Source of the DNA: Asticcacaulis benevestitus DSM 16100 = ATCC BAA-896
GTDB lineage: Bacteria; Pseudomonadota; Alphaproteobacteria; Caulobacterales; Caulobacteraceae
DNA: 64,000 nt
Assembly: GCF_000376105.1 (NCBI RefSeq)
Contig: NZ_AQWM01000009.1
Location: 1 to 64,000, forward strand
Reading direction: 5' to 3'
Below are positions 1 through 8,258 of this stretch, one piece after another. Every line of letters begins with the position of its first letter. The first letter of the stretch is position 1. Made by a program: the position numbers and the translations under genes. Below the pieces are notes generated by a model, which did no database searches, was not told the DNA's origin, and worked only from the letters and a program-made list of their open reading frames with translations.

Positions 1-12
1 AAAAGCGGTCAT
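1..12 (-). CDS. First four codons of the next operon gene (cut by window edge)
   Basis: An ATG on the minus strand at 12-10 is preceded by an AGGAG ribosome-binding site about 8 bases upstream and lies 15 bases after the stop of the lipoprotein hydrolase. The visible codons read M-T-A-F before the window ends. The good ribosome-binding site and short gap suggest one more gene of the ABC/hydrolase operon. Its product cannot be told. Confidence 0.55.
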
Positions 13-27
13 GGGCGTAACTCCTGT

Positions 28-735
28 TTAATTCTTATGGTCGAGGAACCAGGCGTAAAGCGCCGGATTCGCATAGGTGGCATCCCAGGCATTGTGGTTG
101 CCATCGGGATAGACGGTGTAGGTGATATCGGCGCCGCAGACCTTGGCGGCATCGACGAGCGGTCGCTCATCGGTGATCGGCACCACATCGTCCGTTTCGC
201 CGTGGAAGGCCCAGATGTGATTGTTCTTGAGGGCGCAGGGCGTTTTCGCGTTGGAATAGCCAGAGACCGGCGCGATGGCGGCGAAGCGCCTCGGCTGGTG
301 AATGCCCCAGGCCCACGCGCCACCGCCGCCGAGCGACAGGCCGGTCAGGTAGATGCGGTGTTTATCCGCCGGAATGCGCGCCTCGGCGATATCCAGCCAC
401 TCTTTCAGGCGCTTCGGCTCCCATTCTTCGTCACGCGGTTGCTGTGGTGCCAGGATGATGAACGGAAAGTCCGGATGCGCCTTTGCATAAGCCCATGGCC
501 CCGGTCCCATGACGCGCGTGACATCGCTGCCCGCTTCGCCGGAGCCATGCAGGAAGATAATCACGGGCGCCTTGCCGCCGTGATAGCTGGCCGGGATATA
601 TTCCATGTATTGCACGGTGGAACCGTCGCGCAGCCTGACCACTTGGGGCGTAGCTCCACTCTTCAGCATATCGTCTGAAGTGGTGGCGCAGCCTGTGAGC
701 GCGAGAGCGGCCAAGGCCAGCAGAAAAAATCTCAT
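28..735 (-). CDS. Lipoprotein alpha/beta hydrolase (predicted esterase/phospholipase type)
   Basis: A 235-residue serine hydrolase with a lipoprotein signal peptide: a hydrophobic segment ends in the lipobox LTGC with Cys16, so it should be anchored in the cell envelope. The triad is readable: Ser134 in GLSLGG, Asp182 in HGETDD and His214 in GNHNAW; an HGSG oxyanion motif sits near residue 63. The family includes feruloyl-esterase-like and carboxylesterase-like proteins that trim substituted oligosaccharides. The start at 735 overlaps the stop of the upstream permease gene as ATGA, which points to translational coupling. A longer reading frame upstream overlaps the permease and lacks the signal peptide. 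Its substrate is unknown; the context suggests a sugar ester. Confidence 0.85.
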   Translation of the reverse strand: MRFFLLALAALALTGCATTSDDMLKSGATPQVVRLRDGSTVQYMEYIPASYHGGKAPVIIFLHGSGEAGSDVTRVMGPGPWAYAKAHPDFPFIILAPQQPRDEEWEPKRLKEWLDIAEARIPADKHRIYLTGLSLGGGGAWAWGIHQPRRFAAIAPVSGYSNAKTPCALKNNHIWAFHGETDDVVPITDERPLVDAAKVCGADITYTVYPDGNHNAWDATYANPALYAWFLDHKN

Positions 736-1553
736 CCCTTTACACTGCCCGCAAGCAGCCCTCTCACATAATGCCTTTGTAAGGCTAGAAACAACAAAAT
801 GACCGGCGCGATGGTGACCGTGGCGCAGGCCATCACCATGCCGGAATCCTGAATGTGCTCCTGCGACAGGGCGGCGATGGCCAGTGGCAGGGTGTAGGTG
901 TGATCGTCCGACAACACGATCAGCGGCCACAGGAAATCGTTCCATGCCGCAAGGAAGGTGAAGACGCCGAGCGTGACGATGATGGGCGACAAATTGGGCA
1001 AAACAATGCGCCGGAAGATCATCCATTCCGACGCGCCGTCGACGCGGGCCGCCTGCAGCATCTCGTCGGGCAGGCCAAGCGCATATTGCCGCACCAGAAA
1101 AATCCCGAACAAAGACGCCATGAAAGGCACCACGACACCCGCATAGGAATTGAGCAGGCCCAGCATCTTAAGCTGAAAAAACAACGGGAGCATGGTCAAT
1201 TGCGCCGGAATAACGACCAGGGCCAGCAGGAACTGGAACAGCTTTTCACGCCCGCGGAAGTGCAGTTTGGCGAAAGCGTAACCGGCCGCGACATTGAAGG
1301 CCAGCGACAGGACCGTGGCCAGTGACGCGACCAGCAGGCTGTTGACCAGAAAACGCCCCATGCGCTGATGGGCAAACAGGTCGGCATAGTTGGCCAGGGT
1401 CGGGTGCTGCGGAAAAAGCCGCGCCGGAAAGGCGTCGGCCTCGGCCTCCGGCATGAAGGACATCGACACCATCCACAAAAGCGGAAAGATGGCGACGAGG
1501 GACGCCGCGATCAGCAGGCCGGTGACCCAGATTTTTTGCAAGCCCCCCCTCAT
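732..1553 (-). CDS. Carbohydrate ABC transporter permease (MalG-like)
   Basis: A 273-residue inner-membrane permease with about six transmembrane segments. The EAA loop that docks on the ATPase is at roughly residues 167-187 (QAARVDGASEWMIF). It belongs to the CUT1 group for oligosaccharides. The start at 1553 overlaps the MalF-like stop as ATGA and has a GAGGTG ribosome-binding site just upstream; an in-frame extension to 1652 would run into the previous gene and is not preferred. It pairs with the gene at 1550-2437 to form the channel. No ATPase is encoded in this operon; the probable partner is at 8233-9342. Confidence 0.92.
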   Translation of the reverse strand: MRGGLQKIWVTGLLIAASLVAIFPLLWMVSMSFMPEAEADAFPARLFPQHPTLANYADLFAHQRMGRFLVNSLLVASLATVLSLAFNVAAGYAFAKLHFRGREKLFQFLLALVVIPAQLTMLPLFFQLKMLGLLNSYAGVVVPFMASLFGIFLVRQYALGLPDEMLQAARVDGASEWMIFRRIVLPNLSPIIVTLGVFTFLAAWNDFLWPLIVLSDDHTYTLPLAIAALSQEHIQDSGMVMACATVTIAPVILLFLALQRHYVRGLLAGSVKG

Positions 1554-2437
1554 GCGAACACCTCGTCCGATTTCGGGCGCAGGAAGCTTAAGGTCATCAG
1601 CACGGCGAAGAGGATAAAGGCCGTGGCCGAGGCATGGCCCAGATTCCACCACTTGAAGCCGTCCTCATACATGAAATAGAGCAGCGACACGGTCGATTGC
1701 GCCGGCCCGCCCTGCGTCATGACATAGGGTTCAGCGAAAAGCTGGAAATAGCCAGCCACGGTCAGCAGCGCCACCATCCATAAGCTCGGCGCTATGCCCG
1801 GCAGGGTGACGTGGACGAAGCGCTGCCATGGCTCCGCGCCATCGACGCGGGCCGCCTCATAAAGATCATCGGGGATACGCTGCAAGGCCGCCAGCAGGAT
1901 AAGCATGTTGTAGCCGAAATTCTTCCACACCGAGAACAGGATAATGGCGGGCATGGACAGGTGCGGATTGCCGAGCCAGTCGACCGGCCTGAGGCCGATC
2001 ACCATCAGGAACTGGTTCAGCCAGCCATATTGCGCATCTAACATGTAACGCCAGATGACGGCGGCGGCCACCAGGGTGGCGACATAGGGCGCGAACAGGG
2101 CCGTGCGATAGAGCGCTTTCAGGCCGATGCCCGGCACATTAAGCGCCATCGCCATGGCCAGAGACACCATAATCGACAGAGGGGCGCCAACCAGCGCGAA
2201 ATAGCAGGTGTTGCCGAACGCCTTCCAAAACAGCGGTGTCTGCAACAGGCTCACATAGTTGCCAAGGCCGATAAAGCGCAGATTATGCAGATCGGCCAGG
2301 GTGTAGATATCGAAATCGGTGAAGCTCATGATCAGCGCGCCCAGCACCGGCGCCAGGAAGAAGACCGCCAGCACCAGCATGGCCGGCGAGATAAAGACAT
2401 GACCGGGGGACAACTCCCGAAGCAGGGCGCGGGTCAT
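1550..2437 (-). CDS. Carbohydrate ABC transporter permease (MalF-like)
   Basis: A 295-residue inner-membrane permease with a hydrophobic segment from about residue 15 and roughly six membrane segments. The EAA loop starts near residue 193 (LYEAARVDGAEPWQRF). It has the compact form of CUT1 permeases, without the large periplasmic loop of enterobacterial MalF. The start overlaps the stop of the binding-protein gene by 4 bases (ATGA), and its own stop overlaps the MalG-like gene in the same way, so the three transport genes should be translated together. Confidence 0.92.
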   Translation of the reverse strand: MTRALLRELSPGHVFISPAMLVLAVFFLAPVLGALIMSFTDFDIYTLADLHNLRFIGLGNYVSLLQTPLFWKAFGNTCYFALVGAPLSIMVSLAMAMALNVPGIGLKALYRTALFAPYVATLVAAAVIWRYMLDAQYGWLNQFLMVIGLRPVDWLGNPHLSMPAIILFSVWKNFGYNMLILLAALQRIPDDLYEAARVDGAEPWQRFVHVTLPGIAPSLWMVALLTVAGYFQLFAEPYVMTQGGPAQSTVSLLYFMYEDGFKWWNLGHASATAFILFAVLMTLSFLRPKSDEVFA

Positions 2438-3711
2438 GCCACCCCCCTTTGTTCCAGCATGGCGCGGCGCTTGGCTAGCGTGGTCCAGGCGAATTCGTCC
2501 AGCCCTTTGAGCGCCGCGTCCAGGGTGGTGATACCACGCACCACGCGCTCAAGCGCCGCCACCATCTCGTTGGCGATGCGCTCCCATTCCGGCACCTGCG
2601 GCGGCGGGCGCGTGCGGTTGAGCTGGTCGAAAAAGGTGCGCGACCGGCTGTCCTGCATCAGGCCGGTCAGGGGCCAGGCGGCCTGATCCGCCGGCAGGTC
2701 GCTGGTGGCGGTGTAGAAATCAGCCTGCTGGCGGGCGGCACACATATACTGGATGAAGCGGAAGGCCAGATCCTTCTTTTTCGAGGCGCGCGGGATGCAC
2801 ATCGACACACCGCCGGCCGAGGACAGGCCCGGCCCCTTGGGCCCCGGCATCGGCGCGGTGGCCCAATCGTTTTGCATCGCCCTGGGCAGCCGGCGAGCGA
2901 ATTCGGCCAGGTTCCACGGCCCGGTGATGAGGAAGCCAAACTCTTCGCGTGCGAAGGCCGAATAGACGTCGGTGACCTCGGAATGGGTAATGCGGTCAGC
3001 AAAGCCGCGGTCGTACAGAGAGGCGGCGTAGACGAAGGCGGCAGCGATGCTTTTTTGCCGGAAACCGCCGCGCGTATCGGAATCGATCAGGATCGGTTCA
3101 TCCGCCTGCAAGCAGAAGGCGACGAGAGGTTCATACTCGGCAAACGGCAGCAGCAGCGCGTGGCGACCGTTGCGCGACAGGGCGGCCAGTTGTTTATCCC
3201 AGTCGGCCCAGGTGCTGGCGGCGGTCTCGAAACCGGCCCTTTGAATCAGTCGGCGGTTATAGAACAGCAGGCGCGTATCAACATACCACGGCACACCCAA
3301 GATAGCCGACTCGCCGGAAAAGCTCGGTATCGTGACTGAACGCCGGGCGCCTTCGAAGAACTGATCAAGCCGGATCGTGCTTTTGGCAAGCCTGTCGTTG
3401 AGCGGTTCCAGCGCGTTCAGCGCTGCGAACTCGGCCACCCAGGTGTTGCCAAGCGCGATGACATCGGGAAGATTGTCGGCGGCGAAGGCCGTCAGCAGTT
3501 TTTCATGCGCCGCGCCCCATGGCAGGGCCTGCACGCGCACCGGCACATCGGGATTCTGGGCCTCGAAGCGGACGCCGAAAGCATCGAGCGCCTCGCCCTC
3601 CACCCCCATGGCCCAGATGCGCAAGGGACGGTCAGTCCTGGCGCACGCGGCTGTGCCGAGCGCTGAAAAGCTCGCCAAAGCCAGTCCAAACCTGCGCCGG
3701 TCGGTGATCAT
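2434..3711 (-). CDS. Sugar ABC transporter substrate-binding protein
   Basis: A 425-residue extracellular solute-binding protein of family 1. The N-terminus DRRRFGLALASFSALG resembles a twin-arginine signal and is followed by TAAC, a plausible though weak lipobox. The body has the usual pattern for this family, including a GFLITGPWN segment in the C-terminal half. The start at 3711 is preferred over an in-frame ATG at 3726 because 3711 overlaps the upstream stop by one base (TGATG) and gives a better signal peptide. It should capture oligosaccharides for the permeases at 732-2437. Its place directly after a GH144-like hydrolase suggests the ligand is that enzyme's product, possibly beta-1,2-gluco-oligosaccharides; this is inference. 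Confidence 0.88.
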   Translation of the reverse strand: MITDRRRFGLALASFSALGTAACARTDRPLRIWAMGVEGEALDAFGVRFEAQNPDVPVRVQALPWGAAHEKLLTAFAADNLPDVIALGNTWVAEFAALNALEPLNDRLAKSTIRLDQFFEGARRSVTIPSFSGESAILGVPWYVDTRLLFYNRRLIQRAGFETAASTWADWDKQLAALSRNGRHALLLPFAEYEPLVAFCLQADEPILIDSDTRGGFRQKSIAAAFVYAASLYDRGFADRITHSEVTDVYSAFAREEFGFLITGPWNLAEFARRLPRAMQNDWATAPMPGPKGPGLSSAGGVSMCIPRASKKKDLAFRFIQYMCAARQQADFYTATSDLPADQAAWPLTGLMQDSRSRTFFDQLNRTRPPPQVPEWERIANEMVAALERVVRGITTLDAALKGLDEFAWTTLAKRRAMLEQRGVA

Positions 3712-5225
3712 CAGGTCAAAAGCCACGCACCTGTGGGGGCCACGGGTTTGAAGCCCGCCGCGAGAAACGCCCGCTTCACCAGAGGGCGGGTGAGCGGACT
3801 GCGGTTGAACCTATCCCAAACCAGGCCGGAGCGATAGTTTTCCAGCATGGCCAGGATCGGCCCCTGATCGATGCCGAGATATTCACGCGCCACCCAGCCG
3901 GCGCGTGCATGCACTCTTCCGGTCGTGGACGTTCGCCCGGTGGCGCCGTAGGTCGGGTTGAAGGCATCGTAGAAGCCGAGCCAGCCATAGAGATCATCGC
4001 CGTAGCGCCTGACCATGGCGTGCGCGGCTTGGCGGCAGATCTCCGGCGCGAAGGGGATGGAGCCCAGCGCCGCAGTTGGCGCGATGGTGCCGTCATCGAA
4101 CGACTCACGGTCGCCGGTCTGCGGACCACGCGCGCCGTATTCGTGAAATTCGACCATGCGGCCATCCGCCATGGCCTTGATATTGCCGGGCCCGCGCGAG
4201 GCCGTCAGCCCCCAGATATCCGGCCCATAGTCGCGGTAGCCAGCGGGATTTTTGATGGCGTAGTTGCGCTGCGCCACCGTGGCGCGCTGCGAATTGATGA
4301 AATAGTCGATGCCCTTGCCGCGCATATAGGCGTCGGCGATGCCGCGGAAATCATACCAGACGTGGCTGTACTGATGACCGAACATGGGCGAAAAACCGAG
4401 GTGCGGTTCACCGCCATGCGTGCCCCAGTTGCCCTCCAGCGTCGCCATCCAGCTTTGCCAGGCCTTGGCCGGCAGCGGATGGGTGCGCGCCCCCACACCC
4501 AGCAGATAGACCAACATCCCCTCGTTATACCGGCTCCAGTTGCGATCGATCAGGCCGCGTTCGTCATGGCCGTTCAGCCCTTTTTCCGGGTGCCAGCCCA
4601 TACTGACCAGGCCATTGTCGCGCATCATGAAGGTCCAGTCGACGCGGTCATAGATCTTCATCGCCAGGTCGCGGATCTCGGCCTCGATCGCGCTGTCACC
4701 GTCGAAATAGGCCGCCGCCGTCAGCGCCCCGCACAGGAACAGGGCGGTATCGACGCTCGACAGCTCGACATTCCTGAAGCGCGCGCCGCTGTCCATATCG
4801 AGGAAGTGGTAGAAGAAGCCCTTTTGACCGGCCATGCCCGCCTCTTCCGGCCCCTGCGGCGCGTTCCATAAGGTGCGCAAGCTTGTCACCACCCGCCCCG
4901 TCGCCTCCTCGCGCGTGACGTAGCCGCTGTCGTCACCGATGCAATAGGCGGTCAGGGCAAAGCCGGTGGCGGCGATGGAACAGAAGTTGGGGTTTGGCCA
5001 GTTGTCTGCGGACAACCCGTTGACCGGATTGGCGCTTTCCCAGAAATAGTTGAAGGTGCGACGGTGAATATCGGCCAACACCGTATCGAGCACCACAGGC
5101 TTCGCCACCCTTGATGTTTTGGATCTTTTTCGGGTGGCAGCGCCCCCGCCAGATGCCGCCAGCAGGCCGGCCGCGCCTGCGCCCAGCAAAAGAGATCGTC
5201 GCTCAAAGCCGAACCGCGAAACCAT
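3711..5225 (-). CDS. Glucoamylase-like glycoside hydrolase (PF10091 type, possible GH144 endo-beta-1,2-glucanase)
   Basis: A 504-residue exported hydrolase. The N-terminus has a twin-arginine motif (ERRSLLLG) followed by an Ala/Gly-rich hydrophobic stretch, suggesting Tat export to the periplasm. The mature part matches the family often labelled glucoamylase family protein: RRTFNYFWE near the start, then NFCSIAATGFALTAY, a QKGFFYHFLDMDSG block, and Trp/Tyr-rich segments typical of an alpha/alpha-six barrel. Characterised members of this family include endo-beta-1,2-glucanases of GH144, so the label glucoamylase may mislead. The ATG at 5225 has an AGGGAAA site; a longer frame to 5348 would cover the operator. 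First gene of the ABC operon. Confidence 0.82.
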   Translation of the reverse strand: MVSRFGFERRSLLLGAGAAGLLAASGGGAATRKRSKTSRVAKPVVLDTVLADIHRRTFNYFWESANPVNGLSADNWPNPNFCSIAATGFALTAYCIGDDSGYVTREEATGRVVTSLRTLWNAPQGPEEAGMAGQKGFFYHFLDMDSGARFRNVELSSVDTALFLCGALTAAAYFDGDSAIEAEIRDLAMKIYDRVDWTFMMRDNGLVSMGWHPEKGLNGHDERGLIDRNWSRYNEGMLVYLLGVGARTHPLPAKAWQSWMATLEGNWGTHGGEPHLGFSPMFGHQYSHVWYDFRGIADAYMRGKGIDYFINSQRATVAQRNYAIKNPAGYRDYGPDIWGLTASRGPGNIKAMADGRMVEFHEYGARGPQTGDRESFDDGTIAPTAALGSIPFAPEICRQAAHAMVRRYGDDLYGWLGFYDAFNPTYGATGRTSTTGRVHARAGWVAREYLGIDQGPILAMLENYRSGLVWDRFNRSPLTRPLVKRAFLAAGFKPVAPTGAWLLT

Positions 5226-5272
5226 CACTTTTCCCTGCAAAGTCACCGATTTTCCGGCCTTCCACGCTCGGA

Positions 5273-5286
5273 TGTAAACGCTTACA
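5273..5286. promoter_or_regulatory. LacI-type operator between divergent operons
   Basis: TGTAAACGCTTACA is a near-perfect palindrome around a central CG, the classic form for LacI/GalR-family repressors. It lies in the 146-base gap between the minus-strand hydrolase/ABC operon (start 5225) and the plus-strand GH1 gene (start 5372), so one repressor could control both. A related but weaker site (TGTAAACGTATACG on the minus strand) is at 23077-23090 before the GH3 gene. Confidence 0.75.
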
Positions 5287-5371
5287 AATTTGTTGTCAAC
5301 GCCGATATAAGCGGATACACCTGCTGAAAAGCCAAGATAAAAAGCCAAGATAAAAAGAAGGACAAGGGGAT

Positions 5372-6724
5372 ATGGCGCTACGTTTTCCGGACGGCTTTTT
5401 ATGGGGGTGCGCCACGGCCGCCTACCAGATCGAAGGGGCGCCGGAAGCCGATGGCAAGGGACCTTCTATCTGGGATCGCTTCGTTCATACGCCGGGCCTG
5501 ATGCAGGACGGCGCCACCGGCGATGTCGCCTGCGATCATTACCATCGTTTCCGCGAAGACGTCGCCCTCATGAAGCAACTGGGGATGCAGGCCTATCGCT
5601 TCAGCCTGTCGTGGTCACGCATCCTGCCAGAAGGCGCCGGTCGCGTGAACCCGGGCGGTCTGGCCTTCTATTCCGACCTGATCGATGAACTGCTTGCCCA
5701 CGGCATCGAGCCCATCATCACCCTTTACCACTGGGATCTACCGGCGGTGCTGGAGGATCAAGGCGGATGGCTCAACCGCGCGTCAAGCCAGTGGTTCGCC
5801 GACTATGCCCGCATCGTTTTCGAGGCCTTCGATGGCCGCGTCAAAACCTGGGCGACGATCAACGAGCCCTGGGTGATCAGCCACGAAGGCTACCTGCGCG
5901 GCACGCTGGCGCCCGGCCATCGCAATCTGTTTGAAGTGCCTCTCGTCTCGCACAATCTGATGCGGGCGCATGGCGCGGCGGTGCAAGCCTATCGTGAGGT
6001 CGGCCATCACGCGATCGGGCTGGTGGTCAATATCGAGCCGAAGTATCCGGCCACGCCTTCCGAGGCAGATGCCGCTGCCGCCCACCGCGCCTCAGCCTAT
6101 ATGAACGCGCAATATCTCGATGCAGCCCTGCTCGGTCATTATCCGCCGGAACTGCGCGAGATCTTCGGCGAGGCCTGGCCAGAGCATGATCCGGCCGATT
6201 TCGATCTGATCCGCCAGCCGCTCGATTTCATCGGCGTCAACTACTACACCCGCGCCGTGACGCGCCGTGACGACCATGACTGGCTGCTTCAGGCCGGCGT
6301 GGTGCGGCAGACGCAGGCCACCTACAGCGAAACCCATTGGGAGGTCTTCGCGCAAGGGCTGACCGACACGCTTGAATGGGTGCGCGAACGCTATGGCGAT
6401 ATCCCGCTCTACATCACCGAAAACGGCGCCGCTTTTTTCGATCCGCCAAAAGCCGAAGGCGGCCGTATCCGCGATCCCTTACGCACCGATTACCTGCAAA
6501 AACATCTGCTGGCGGTGCACGCGGCTATCACCCAAGGAGTCGATATCCGCGGCTACATGGTGTGGTCATTGCTGGACAATCTCGAATGGTCGCAAGGCTA
6601 CAGCAAGCGCTTCGGCATCGTCCACGTCAATTTCGAGACGCTTGAACGCACGCCGAAAGACAGCGCCCGTTACTATGCACAAGCGATCGCCCGCCACGGC
6701 GCGATCCTCGCCGAGCCACTTTGA
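5372..6724 (+). CDS. GH1 beta-glucosidase
   Basis: A 450-residue GH1 enzyme without a signal peptide, so cytoplasmic. It should hydrolyse beta-glucosides or beta-gluco-oligosaccharides to glucose by retaining catalysis. The acid/base is Glu165 in TINEP and the nucleophile is Glu350 in YITENG. The N-terminal FPDGFLWGCATAAYQIEG is the GH1 start signature, and GYMVWSLLDNLEW near the end forms the glycone subsite. Length is normal for the family. It starts divergently from the GH144-like/ABC operon across a LacI-type operator and would process imported oligosaccharides. The halogenase-like gene follows 10 bases after its stop. Confidence 0.95.
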   Translation: MALRFPDGFLWGCATAAYQIEGAPEADGKGPSIWDRFVHTPGLMQDGATGDVACDHYHRFREDVALMKQLGMQAYRFSLSWSRILPEGAGRVNPGGLAFYSDLIDELLAHGIEPIITLYHWDLPAVLEDQGGWLNRASSQWFADYARIVFEAFDGRVKTWATINEPWVISHEGYLRGTLAPGHRNLFEVPLVSHNLMRAHGAAVQAYREVGHHAIGLVVNIEPKYPATPSEADAAAAHRASAYMNAQYLDAALLGHYPPELREIFGEAWPEHDPADFDLIRQPLDFIGVNYYTRAVTRRDDHDWLLQAGVVRQTQATYSETHWEVFAQGLTDTLEWVRERYGDIPLYITENGAAFFDPPKAEGGRIRDPLRTDYLQKHLLAVHAAITQGVDIRGYMVWSLLDNLEWSQGYSKRFGIVHVNFETLERTPKDSARYYAQAIARHGAILAEPL

Positions 6725-6734
6725 GGGGGCCTAA

Positions 6735-8258
6735 ATGACACGCAGCGCCGATCATTTTGTCATACTGGGCGGCGGCACCGCCGGCTGGATGGCGGCCGCC
6801 TGCCTCAGCCGCCTTCTGTTCCGCGTGCCCGGCAGCCCAAAGCGCGTCACGCTGGTGGAATCGGCCGAGATCGCCCCCATCGGCGTCGGCGAGGCCACCA
6901 TTCCGTCGATCCAGGACATGCTGCGCTACCTCAATATCGATGAGGCCGATTTCGTCAGCGCCACCGACGCCACCTACAAGCTCGGCATCCGTTTTCGTGA
7001 CTGGCGCGTCGCCGGGTCCGATTTTTTCCATGGCTTCGGCGAACTGGGCCCGACCATCGAAAATCTGCCGCTATTCCAGCACTGGCTGAGCGAAAAGATC
7101 GCCGGTCGGCCAGTGCCGCCGCTGGAAGCCTTAAGCATGTCGGCGCAACTGGCGCTCAACAACCGCTTCGCCAAGCCCAAGCAAGATGGCAATTCGCCGC
7201 TTTTCATGGCCGGTTACGCCTACCATTTCGACGCCGCCAAGGTGGCGACCTATTTGCGCGACTATGCCGAGGCCAAGGGCGTTAAGCGTATCGAAGGCCA
7301 CGTGGCCGAAGTGGCGCTTGCTGTCGACGGTTCGGTCAATAGCTTGCGCCTGACAGATGGCCGAGACATCACCGGCGACTTTTTTATCGACTGCTCCGGC
7401 TTCAAGGGCCTGATCATCGAGAAAGCGCTGGGCTCGCCTTTCGAGGACTGGTCGCACTGGCTGCCTTGTGATCGCGCCGTGGCCCTGCCCTCGCAGTCCA
7501 TCGCCCCGCTCCAGCCCTATACGCAAGTCACGGCGCGCGACGCCGGCTGGACATGGCGCATCCCACTGCAATCGCGCATCGGCAACGGTTATGTCTATGC
7601 CAGCCGCTTTTGCGACGCGGCACAGGCTGAGCAGACCTTGCGGGGCGCACTGGAAAGTCAGCCTCTGGCAGAGCCACGTCAAATCCACTTCACGCCTGGC
7701 CGCCGCAGGGAAGCATGGGTCAAGAACTGCCTGTCGCTCGGTCTGGCTTCGGGCTTTCTGGAACCGCTCGAATCGACCAGCATCCATCTGATCTTCGCCA
7801 ACCTGTTCCGTTTCTTCGATCACTTCCCGCGCGACATCGATTCAGCCGTGCTGCGCCAGACCTATAATGACCGGTCGGTGCGCGAGATCGAGGAAATCCG
7901 CGATTTTCTCATCCTGCATTACTGGGCGTCAGCGCGGCGCGATACGCCCTTCTGGCGTTATGTCACCGCCATGGACATTCCGGATTCGCTCGGCGCCAAA
8001 CTGGAGGCCTTCCGCACGCAGGGCAAAATTCTAGCCGACTATTACGACCTGTTCAAGCCGGCAAGCTGGATGGCCATCTACGACGGCATGGGCTTCACAC
8101 CTAAAGCGCCCGATCCGCTGGCCGATCTTGTGCCGGGTGATTTTTCGCGCCGTGTGCTGCAAAATGTCACGCAAGGCATCCGTCAGGCCGCCCTGGCCGC
8201 ACCGCCCCACGAGGCCAGCCTCGCCGCCTTGCTCAGGCGGCCTTTGTCACCGGTTTAA
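6735..8258 (+). CDS. Flavin-dependent tryptophan halogenase-family protein
   Basis: A 507-residue FAD protein. The FAD-binding motif GGGTAGWMAA is at residues 12-21, the halogenase motif WTWRIP at 272-277, a lysine (Lys82) sits where PrnA has its catalytic Lys79, and EPLEST at 343-348 contains the glutamate equivalent to PrnA Glu346. All hallmarks are therefore intact. In Caulobacterales and Xanthomonads such genes commonly accompany TonB receptors and sugar-degradation genes, and a Brevundimonas relative (BrvH) brominates indole. The natural substrate is unknown. The ATG has a strong GAGGGGG site and follows the GH1 gene by 10 bases, so they are probably cotranscribed. Its 3' end overlaps the converging ABC ATPase gene by 26 bases. 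Confidence 0.88.
   Translation: MTRSADHFVILGGGTAGWMAAACLSRLLFRVPGSPKRVTLVESAEIAPIGVGEATIPSIQDMLRYLNIDEADFVSATDATYKLGIRFRDWRVAGSDFFHGFGELGPTIENLPLFQHWLSEKIAGRPVPPLEALSMSAQLALNNRFAKPKQDGNSPLFMAGYAYHFDAAKVATYLRDYAEAKGVKRIEGHVAEVALAVDGSVNSLRLTDGRDITGDFFIDCSGFKGLIIEKALGSPFEDWSHWLPCDRAVALPSQSIAPLQPYTQVTARDAGWTWRIPLQSRIGNGYVYASRFCDAAQAEQTLRGALESQPLAEPRQIHFTPGRRREAWVKNCLSLGLASGFLEPLESTSIHLIFANLFRFFDHFPRDIDSAVLRQTYNDRSVREIEEIRDFLILHYWASARRDTPFWRYVTAMDIPDSLGAKLEAFRTQGKILADYYDLFKPASWMAIYDGMGFTPKAPDPLADLVPGDFSRRVLQNVTQGIRQAALAAPPHEASLAALLRRPLSPV

Noticed and set aside
37-678. Long plus-strand frame opposite the lipoprotein hydrolase
   Set aside because: It is the antisense shadow of a gene with an intact triad and lipobox; its translation has no recognisable domain.
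3711-5225. Naming the hydrolase a true starch glucoamylase
   Set aside because: The family label is historical; the sequence lacks the features of GH15 glucoamylases and the neighbouring GH1 gene points to beta-glucosides.
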